Below are positions 58,026 through 64,000 of a DNA stretch of 64,000 nucleotides, piece by piece. A program made the translations under genes and the position numbers. The stretch is from positions 26,953 to 90,952 of the forward strand of contig NZ_JBHYXZ010000014.1 of the NCBI RefSeq assembly GCF_042752395.1, given 5' to 3'. Within the stretch, counting starts at the first letter, position 1. Each line of letters begins with the position of its first letter. The DNA comes from Actinosynnema sp042752395. Lineage in GTDB: Bacteria; Actinomycetota; Actinomycetes; Mycobacteriales; Pseudonocardiaceae. The notes under the pieces are model-generated. The model did no database searches, was not told the origin of the DNA, and saw only the letters and a program-made list of their open reading frames with translations.

Positions 58026-59507
58026 GTGGGCGGTGTGACGGGCTACCTGGGCATCGCCGCCGCGGTTCTGCTCATCTCGGTCATCGCGGTGCGGGTCTCG
58101 ATCCGGCTCGGTCTGCCGTCGCTCCTGCTCTACCTCGGCATCGGCGTGCTGCTCGGCGAGGCGGTCCTGGGCATCCAGTTCGAGGACGCGGACCTCACCC
58201 GGTCGCTGGGCACGGTCGCGCTCGTGCTGATCCTCACCGAGGGCGGCCTCACCACCCGGTGGAACGCCGTGAGACCGGCGCTGGGCCTGGGCATCACGCT
58301 GTCCACGGTGGCCGTCGGCGTGAGCATCGCGGTCACCGGGTTCGCGCTGCACTTCCTGCTGGACATGGACTGGCGCACGGCGCTGCTGTGGGGCGCGGTG
58401 CTGTCGTCCACCGACGCCGCGGCGGTGTTCAGCGTGTTGCGCGGGGTCGGGGTCGGCAAGCGGCTCATCGGCGCGCTGGAGCTGGAGTCCGGCATCAACG
58501 ACGCCCCGGTCTACATCGCCGTCGTGCTGCTCGCCTCGCCCGACCCGATCACCTGGACCGCGCCGCTGCTGATGGTCTACGAGCTGGTCGCCGGCGGGCT
58601 GATCGGCATCGCGCTCGGCTGGGTCGGCGGCGTCGCGCTGCGCCGGGCCGCGCTGCCCGCCACGGGCCTGTACCCGCTGGCCACGGTCGCCGTCTGCCTG
58701 CTCGCCTACACCTTCGGCGACCTCGCCCACGCGTCCGGCTTCCTCGCCGTCTACACCGCCGCGCTGGTGCTCGGCAACGCGCGGCTGCCGCACCGGTCGG
58801 ACACCCTGTCGTTCGCCGAAGGGCTGGGCTGGGTCGCGCAGATCGGGCTGTTCGTGCTGCTCGGCCTGTACGCCTCGCCCGACCGGCTGCTCGACGCGCT
58901 GGTGCCCGCGCTGGTCGCCGGCGCGGTGCTGGTGCTGCTGGCCCGGCCGCTGTCGGTGTTCTTCGCCTCGCTGCCGTTCCGGGTGCCCTGGCGGGAACAG
59001 GTGTTCGTGTCGTGGTCCGGGCTGCGCGGCGCCGTGCCGATCGTGTTCGCCCTCATCCCGCTGATCGGCCAGGTGCCGGGCGCGCAGCGGCTGGTCGACG
59101 CGGTCTTCGTGCTGGTCGTCGTGCTGACCGTGGTCCAGGGCACCACCCTGCCGTGGCTCGCCAAGTGGCTGCGGCTGGTCAAGTCCGGCGAGGCGCACGA
59201 GGTGCAGGTGGACTCGTCGGCGCTGGACGCGCTCGGCGCGGAGCTGCTCCAGGTCCGCATCCAGCCCGGCTCCAAGCTGCACGGCGTCTACCTGTCCGAG
59301 CTGAGGTTGCCGCCGGGGTCCTCGGTGAGCCTGGTCGTGCGCGACGAGCAGGGTTTCACGCCGCAGCCGACGACCCGGCTCCAGGAGCACGACCAACTGC
59401 TCGTGGTGTGCACGGAGGCCATGCGCACGGCGACCGAGCAGCGCATCCGGGCCGTCGACCGGGCGGGCCGGTACGCCCGCTGGAAGGGCGACGTCGGCCT
59501 GCCCTGA
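58026..59507 (+). CDS. Potassium/proton (CPA1/NhaP2-type) antiporter
   Basis: A 493-residue transporter: about 12 membrane helices to residue 390, with the ion-site motifs SSTDAAAVFSVL and ELESGINDAPVYIAV, WSGLRGAVPIVFAL, and a cytosolic RCK_C-like domain (residues 405-475, LLQVRIQPGSKLHGVYLSEL). This is the layout of NhaP2/CvrA. GTG at 58026. The 208-bp divergent gap to the aminopeptidase holds no gene. Confidence 0.88.
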   Translation: MGGVTGYLGIAAAVLLISVIAVRVSIRLGLPSLLLYLGIGVLLGEAVLGIQFEDADLTRSLGTVALVLILTEGGLTTRWNAVRPALGLGITLSTVAVGVSIAVTGFALHFLLDMDWRTALLWGAVLSSTDAAAVFSVLRGVGVGKRLIGALELESGINDAPVYIAVVLLASPDPITWTAPLLMVYELVAGGLIGIALGWVGGVALRRAALPATGLYPLATVAVCLLAYTFGDLAHASGFLAVYTAALVLGNARLPHRSDTLSFAEGLGWVAQIGLFVLLGLYASPDRLLDALVPALVAGAVLVLLARPLSVFFASLPFRVPWREQVFVSWSGLRGAVPIVFALIPLIGQVPGAQRLVDAVFVLVVVLTVVQGTTLPWLAKWLRLVKSGEAHEVQVDSSALDALGAELLQVRIQPGSKLHGVYLSELRLPPGSSVSLVVRDEQGFTPQPTTRLQEHDQLLVVCTEAMRTATEQRIRAVDRAGRYARWKGDVGLP

Positions 59508-59573
59508 CGTTCCGCTCCCAGGATGTGAACGCCGCTCGACGGGAGCGAGCGGGCTGCGTTAGCGTCGGGGCGA

Positions 59574-59692
59574 AGGTCATGAGTGCCAGCGCGAAGCCCA
59601 GGCTCGCTGGCCGGCAACCCTCCAACCGCGGTGGGGTGCCCCTGGTGAGGACCTGGCCTGGCGCGCAGGGCGTCCGGCAAGCGCGGGCTCCC
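59574..59692 (+). promoter_or_regulatory. SAM-IV riboswitch
   Basis: The conserved SAM-IV core is present: GGTCATGAGTGCCAGCG (59575-59591), CTGGCCGGCAACCCTCC, AACCGCGGTGGGGTGCC and GGTGAGGACCTGG. AGGTC/GACCT (59574-59578/59650-59654) closes P1. A downstream GGAGGG before the ATG lies in the self-complementary CCCTCCGGAGGG, so control is probably at translation. TAGCGT (59560-59565) may be the promoter -10. Confidence 0.88.
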
Positions 59693-59728
59693 TCTGGTGA
59701 CGGGGTCCCGGACCCTCCGGAGGGCGTC

Positions 59729-61063
59729 ATGACGATCGCAGTTCCCCGCACCACGGTTGCCGGCCCCGAGCAGGCGGCGCTGCCGCGGGTGGTGGGCGCG
59801 TCGCTGCGCGTGCCGCTGGTCACCGGCGAGCGCGTCGAGTACGCCAACCTCGACCACGCGGCCAGCGCGCCGTGCCTGGAGCAGGTGCGCGACGCGGTGG
59901 ACGAGGTGCTGCCCTGGTACGCGAGCGTGCACCGGGGCGCGGGCTTCGCCTCGCAGGTCAGCACCAAGGTCTACGAGCAGGCCCGCGCGTCCGTCCGGCG
60001 GTTCCTCAACGCCCGCGACACCGACGCCGTGGTGTTCGCCCGCAACACCACCGACGCGTTGAACCTCCTGGCCAGGAGCCTGCCCCGGCACACGGCCGTG
60101 ATCCTGTTCGACACCGAGCACCACGCCGCGCTGCTGCCGTGGCGCGGTCCGCACGTGCGCCGCCTGCGCGCCCCCGCCTCGCCCGCCCAGGCGACCCTGG
60201 ACCTGGACCGGGCGCTGCGCGAGGCCCCCGTCGGCCCCCGGCTGGTCGTGGTGGCCGGCGCGTCCAACGTGACCGGCGAGGTGTGGCCGGTCGCCGAGCT
60301 GGCCCGGGTCGCCCGCCGGCACGGCGCCCGGATCGCCCTCGACGCCGCCCAGCTCGCGCCGCACCGGCCGGTGGACGTGCGGGCGCTCGACGTGGACTAC
60401 ACCGTGCTGTCCGGGCACAAGGTCTACGCGCCGTTCGGCGCGGGCGCGCTGGTCGGCCGGTCCGACTGGTTGCAGGCCGCCGAGCCCTACCTGGTCGGCG
60501 GCGGCGCGACGGCCCGCGTCACCGACCACGGGGACCGGCTGGGCGTGGCCTGGTCGGCGGTGCCCGAGCGGCACGAGGCGGGCACGCCGAACGTGGTGGG
60601 CGTGCACGCCCTGGCCGTCGCCTGCGACGTGCTGGGCCGGCACTGGGAGCGGACCACCGCGCACGAGCGCGTGCTGCTGGCCAGGCTCCGCGAAGGGCTG
60701 CGGACCGTGCCCGGCGCGCGCGAGCTGGCGTTGTTCGGCCCCGACCACGACCGGGTGGGCGTGGTGAGCTTCACCGTGGGCGGCCACGACGCCGGCTACC
60801 TGGCCGCGGCCCTGTCCGCCGAGCACGGCATCGGCGTGCGCGACGGCGCGTTCTGCGCCCACGTGGCGGTGCACCGCCTCACCGGGGGCGAGCGGGCGCT
60901 GCGCGCGTCCATCGGGCTGGGCACCACCGAGGAGCACGTGGACCGCTTCATCGCCGCGCTGCGCAGGCTCGTCACCGAGGGTTCGCGGTGGGAGTACGAG
61001 CAGCGGGACGGCCGCTGGACCCCGCTGGACGACCAGCGCGCGCTCCCGCCGTTCCTGCGCTGA
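59729..61063 (+). CDS. Class V aminotransferase-like PLP enzyme (cysteine desulfurase-like)
   Basis: A 444-residue fold-type I PLP enzyme: LDHAASAPCLEQV, RNTTDALNLLARSL, DTEHHAALLPW, AGASNVTGEVWPVAEL, DAAQLAPHRPVDV, and LSGHKVYAPFGAGAL with the PLP lysine. A cysteine sits in RDGAFCAHVA, near where desulfurases have their active cysteine. The SAM-IV riboswitch upstream points to methionine/cysteine metabolism. The exact reaction (sulfur release or another C–S/C–N step) is not shown. Confidence 0.82.
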   Translation: MTIAVPRTTVAGPEQAALPRVVGASLRVPLVTGERVEYANLDHAASAPCLEQVRDAVDEVLPWYASVHRGAGFASQVSTKVYEQARASVRRFLNARDTDAVVFARNTTDALNLLARSLPRHTAVILFDTEHHAALLPWRGPHVRRLRAPASPAQATLDLDRALREAPVGPRLVVVAGASNVTGEVWPVAELARVARRHGARIALDAAQLAPHRPVDVRALDVDYTVLSGHKVYAPFGAGALVGRSDWLQAAEPYLVGGGATARVTDHGDRLGVAWSAVPERHEAGTPNVVGVHALAVACDVLGRHWERTTAHERVLLARLREGLRTVPGARELALFGPDHDRVGVVSFTVGGHDAGYLAAALSAEHGIGVRDGAFCAHVAVHRLTGGERALRASIGLGTTEEHVDRFIAALRRLVTEGSRWEYEQRDGRWTPLDDQRALPPFLR

Positions 61064-61086
61064 CTCCGATGCTGGACAATGGCCCG

Positions 61087-61671
61087 GTGAGCACCGATCC
61101 CCACACCGAGCCGGACACGCCGGACCAGCCGGACGCCCCGTTGCCGAAGCGGCGGGTCCTGCTGCTGGCCGTCATCGCGCCGCTGGTGTTGGCGCTCGAC
61201 CTGGTCACCAAGGTCATCGCGGTGGAGAACCTGGAGGGGCGCGAGCCGATCGAGCTGTTCGGCGGCCTGCTCTACCTGCCGCTGATCCGCAACACCGGCG
61301 CGGCGTTCGGCCTGGCCGAGGGCTGGACGGTGATCCTCGCGCTGATCGCGTCCAGCGTGGTCGTGTTCATCCTGTGGATCGCGCGCCGGCTGCGGTCGGT
61401 CGGCTGGGCCATCGGCCTCGGCCTGGTGCTGGGCGGCGCGATGGGCAACCTGGTCGACCGGATCTTCCGCGCCCCCGGCCCGCTGCGCGGCGGGGTGGTC
61501 GACTTCATCTCCGTGCTCGACCCGTGGGGCAACTTCTTCCCGGTGTTCAACCTGGCCGACTCGGCCATCTGCGTGGGCGGCGGCGTGATCGTGCTGATGG
61601 CGTTGTTGCAGCGCGACTACGACGGCACCCGCGTGGAGAAGAAGGCCGACCCCAAGAAGGCCGGCGCATGA
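61087..61671 (+). CDS. lspA: Lipoprotein signal peptidase (signal peptidase II)
   Basis: A 194-residue four-helix membrane aspartyl protease. LALDLVTKVIAV, RNTGAAFGLAEG, GGAMGNLVDRIFRAPGPLRG (first catalytic Asp), VVDFISV and FPVFNLADSAICVGGGVI (second Asp) are conserved. GTG 61087 gives a start VSTDPHTEP like relatives; ATG 61069 is an alternative. It overlaps rluD by 4 bp. Confidence 0.94.
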   Translation: MSTDPHTEPDTPDQPDAPLPKRRVLLLAVIAPLVLALDLVTKVIAVENLEGREPIELFGGLLYLPLIRNTGAAFGLAEGWTVILALIASSVVVFILWIARRLRSVGWAIGLGLVLGGAMGNLVDRIFRAPGPLRGGVVDFISVLDPWGNFFPVFNLADSAICVGGGVIVLMALLQRDYDGTRVEKKADPKKAGA

Positions 61672-62600
61672 GCGGCTACCGCACGCTGCCCGTGCCGGAC
61701 GGCCTGGACGGGATGCGGGTCGACGCCGGGCTGGCCAAGCTGCTCGGCCTGTCCCGCACCGCCGTCGCCGCGTTGACCGAATCGGGTGACGTCGTGCTCG
61801 ACGGGCAGCCCGCGGGCAAGTCCGACCGGCTGGTGGCGGGCTCCGTGCTGGAGGTCACCCTGCCCGAGCCGGAACGCCCGGTGCAGGTGCAGGCCGTGCC
61901 CGTCGAGGGCCTGGAGATCCTGCACGAGGACGACGACGTGATCGTGGTCGACAAGCCGGTCGGCGTGGCCGTGCACCCCAGCCCCGGCTGGACCGGCCCC
62001 ACCGTGGTGGGCGGCCTGGCGGCGGCCGGGATCAGGATCGCCACGTCCGGCGCGGCCGAGCGGCAGGGCGTCGTGCACCGGCTGGACGTCGGCACGACCG
62101 GCGTGATGGTCGTGGCCAAGAGCGAGAGCGCCTACTCGGCGTTGAAGCACGCGTTCAAGGAGCGCACGGTCGAGAAGCTCTACCACGCGCTCGTGCAGGG
62201 CCACCCCGACCCGATCAAGGGCACCATCGACGCCCCGATCGACCGGCACCCGAAGCACGACTACAAGTTCGCCGTGATGGCCAACGGCAAGCCCAGCGTG
62301 ACGCACTACGAGGTGGTCGAGGCGTTCCGCGCCGCGTCGCTGCTCGACGTGCACCTGGAGACCGGCCGGACGCACCAGATCCGGGTGCACTTCTCGGCGC
62401 TGCGGCACCCGTGCGTCGGCGACCTCACCTACGGCGCGGACCCGGTGCTGGCCAAGCGCCTCGGCGTGACGCGGCAGTGGCTGCACGCCCGGACGCTCGG
62501 CTTCCACCACCCGGCCGACGGCCAGTGGGTGTCGTTCACCAGCGAGTACCCCGCCGACCTCGCGAACGCGCTGGAGCTGCTGCGCGCGGAGGGGTACTGA
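61668..62600 (+). CDS. RluA-family 23S rRNA pseudouridine synthase (RluD-like)
   Basis: A 310-residue enzyme with an N-terminal S4-like domain (MRVDAGLAKLLGLSRTAVAA) and a catalytic domain with VVHRLDVGTTGVMVVAK (catalytic Asp in HRLD), EKLYHALVQG, and LETGRTHQIRVH. The lspA–rluD pairing is standard across bacteria. ATGA overlap with lspA. Confidence 0.94.
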   Translation: MSGYRTLPVPDGLDGMRVDAGLAKLLGLSRTAVAALTESGDVVLDGQPAGKSDRLVAGSVLEVTLPEPERPVQVQAVPVEGLEILHEDDDVIVVDKPVGVAVHPSPGWTGPTVVGGLAAAGIRIATSGAAERQGVVHRLDVGTTGVMVVAKSESAYSALKHAFKERTVEKLYHALVQGHPDPIKGTIDAPIDRHPKHDYKFAVMANGKPSVTHYEVVEAFRAASLLDVHLETGRTHQIRVHFSALRHPCVGDLTYGADPVLAKRLGVTRQWLHARTLGFHHPADGQWVSFTSEYPADLANALELLRAEGY

Positions 62601-62707
62601 CCCCGTTGGGGCGCAACACTTTCGCCTCGCACGTGACGTAGGACATATCGCTTTCCACGGGATCGTTTGGCTTGCGAAGCTTTTGCCGGACGACGTGGGG
62701 GTGGCGG

Positions 62708-63913
62708 ATGGACAACAGGGCCCGGCTGGTGGCGCTCCTGGGCACCTTGTGCCTGCTCGGACCGCTCTCGATCGACGCGTACCTGCCCGCGTTCCCGGGC
62801 ATCGCCGCGGAGTTCGGCTCGACCGAGTCGGAGATCCAGCTCTCGCTGACCACGTTCATCCTGGGCCTGTCGGCCGGGCAGCTGGTGGTGGGTCCGCTGT
62901 CGGACTCGTGGGGCAGGCGCCGGCCGTTGCTGGTGGGCATCGGCAGCTACGTGGTGATCTCGCTGGTCTGCGCCGTCGCGCCCAGCGCGCTCGCGCTGTC
63001 GGGGTTGCGGCTGCTCCAGGGGCTCGGCGTGGCGTCGGGGTTCGTGATCGCGATGGCGGTGGCGCGCGACCGGTTCGAGGGACTGGCGATGGCGCGGTTC
63101 ATGTCGTTGATCATGCTGGTCAACAGCCTGGGGCCGGTGGTCGCGCCGGTGCTGGGCGGTCAGCTGCTGCGGTTCACCAGCTGGCGCGGGACGTTCGTCG
63201 CGCTCGCCCTGATCGGGGCGGCGCTGCTGGTCGCGCTGGTGTTCGGCCTGCCGGAGACGTTGCCGCGGCACCGGCGGCGCCCGGCGAACCTGCTGCTCAC
63301 GCTCAAGGTGTTCGGCGGGCTGCTGGCCGACCGGAAGTTCGTCGGCTACGCGGTCGCGTCGGCGTTGGCGCTCGGGGCGCTGTTCGGGTACGTGGCGGGG
63401 GCGTCGTTCGTGCTCCAGGGCGTGTACGGGCTGTCGCCGCAGCAGTTCAGCCTGGTGTTCGGCGCGAACTCGGTGGCGATCGTGCTGGCCGGGGTGCTCA
63501 ACACCCGCCTGACCGGGCGGATCATGCCGCGGCCGCTGCTCACGATCGGGCTGGTGGGTGCGGCGACCGGCGGGGCGGGGCTGCTGGTCGGCGGGCTGGT
63601 GGGCGGTGGGCTGGCCACGTTCCTGCCGCCGTTGTTCGTGCTGACGATGAGCGTGGGGCTGCTCATGCCGAACGCCGGTTCGCTGGCGATGGCCCGGCAC
63701 CCGGAGGCCGCGGGCAGCGCGTCCGCCGTGCTGGGCGTGACGACGTTCCTGGTGGGCGGCCTGATGGCCCCGCTGGTCGGCGCCGGCGGCTCGGCCAGCG
63801 TCCTGCCGATGGTGACCGTGATGGCCGCCTCCACCTTCCTGGCCCTGCTGACCTTCCTCACCCTGACCAGGGGCGACCTGGGCATCACCCGCGACCCCAC
63901 CCCAACCCGCTAA
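62708..63913 (+). CDS. Bcr/CflA-type MFS drug exporter
   Basis: A 401-residue transporter with 12 membrane helices. LCLLGPLSIDAYLPAFPGIA and QLVVGPLSDSWGRRRPLLVG (motif A) and RLLQGLGVASGFVIAMAVARD fit the Bcr/CflA branch of DHA1 proteins, which export drugs or small peptides. ATG at 62708 begins just before TM1; a start at 62672 is possible. The natural substrate is unknown. Confidence 0.88.
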   Translation: MDNRARLVALLGTLCLLGPLSIDAYLPAFPGIAAEFGSTESEIQLSLTTFILGLSAGQLVVGPLSDSWGRRRPLLVGIGSYVVISLVCAVAPSALALSGLRLLQGLGVASGFVIAMAVARDRFEGLAMARFMSLIMLVNSLGPVVAPVLGGQLLRFTSWRGTFVALALIGAALLVALVFGLPETLPRHRRRPANLLLTLKVFGGLLADRKFVGYAVASALALGALFGYVAGASFVLQGVYGLSPQQFSLVFGANSVAIVLAGVLNTRLTGRIMPRPLLTIGLVGAATGGAGLLVGGLVGGGLATFLPPLFVLTMSVGLLMPNAGSLAMARHPEAAGSASAVLGVTTFLVGGLMAPLVGAGGSASVLPMVTVMAASTFLALLTFLTLTRGDLGITRDPTPTR

Positions 63914-63918
63914 CCGGC

Positions 63919-64000
63919 GTGTCCTACGTCCGCGTCACGCGTGTCCTACGTTCGGAACACCCGAGTTGAACGTTCAGAACAAGGCCGGTCGTCCTGAACG
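63919..64000. repeat. Second copy of the 22-bp-spaced repeat array (cut by window edge)
   Basis: Units GTGTCCTACGTCC (63919), GTGTCCTACGTTC (63941) and GAGTTGAACGTTC (63963) are 22 bp apart and match the first block at 46299. GTCCTGAACG at the window end looks like the first reversed unit of a facing block. Confidence 0.75.

Overview
The window is high-GC actinomycete chromosome. Its gene order and families (RimO–PgsA–CinA–ClgR–PspA, MraZ and a dcw cell-wall cluster with Wag31/DivIVA, SepF and an actinobacterial ileS T-box, ShbA-type sigma factors, paired XRE/DUF397 regulators, many GTG starts and GTGA/ATGA overlaps) point to the Pseudonocardiaceae, probably the Saccharothrix/Actinosynnema/Lentzea group. 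The genus is inference. No rRNA, tRNA, prophage, insertion sequence, CRISPR array or secondary-metabolite cluster was seen.

Layout. 1–5.6 kb: end of an RloB-like gene, then rimO-pgsA-cinA-clgR and pspA with a damaged pspM-like gene containing a 10-N assembly gap. 5.8–11.7 kb: uracil permease, MarR regulator, a convergent parA-lysE-nei2-pyrD operon and a methyltransferase. 11.7–19.3 kb: two tandem ShbA-like sigma factors (the first behind a TTA-containing leader peptide), a divergent glutamine-synthetase-like/amidohydrolase pair, dinB, a Crp/Fnr regulator, a small membrane protein and an AbiEi-like protein. 19.3–20.6 kb: gene-free, repeat-rich and RNA-structured DNA. 20.6–26.1 kb: a DUF3040 protein and a moxR–DUF58–transglutaminase operon.

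26.5–50.4 kb is the division and cell-wall cluster: mraZ, rsmH, ftsL, ftsI, murE, murF, mraY, murD, ftsW, murG, murC, ftsQ, ftsZ, pgeF, yggS, sepF, yggT, divIVA. It is interrupted in two places. Between murD and ftsW sits a 2.6-kb lower-GC island holding a small hypothetical gene, an XRE/DUF5753 regulator, a DUF397 protein, a DddA-like (SCP1.201-type) deaminase and an Imm1-like immunity protein. Between ftsQ and ftsZ sits a DUF664/DinB-fold gene. Between ftsZ and pgeF lies a striking array of nine 22-bp-spaced repeat units in two facing blocks; a second array of the same family runs off the right edge.

50.4–64 kb: ileS behind a T-box, an overlapping sigma-factor pair, a TetR/SRPBCC divergent pair, yggU, a secreted M28 aminopeptidase, a cation/proton antiporter, a class V aminotransferase-like enzyme behind a SAM-IV riboswitch, lspA, an RluD-type pseudouridine synthase and an MFS exporter.

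Regulation that can be read directly includes paired ECF-type promoters before clgR and pspA, a GTTCGC-N5-GCG ClgR box, four 10-bp-spaced MraZ boxes inside the mraZ promoter, a TetR operator, a Crp-like palindrome, and many -10 hexamers about 7 nt before start codons, which suggests leaderless transcripts. All assignments are by reading sequence; no database search was run.
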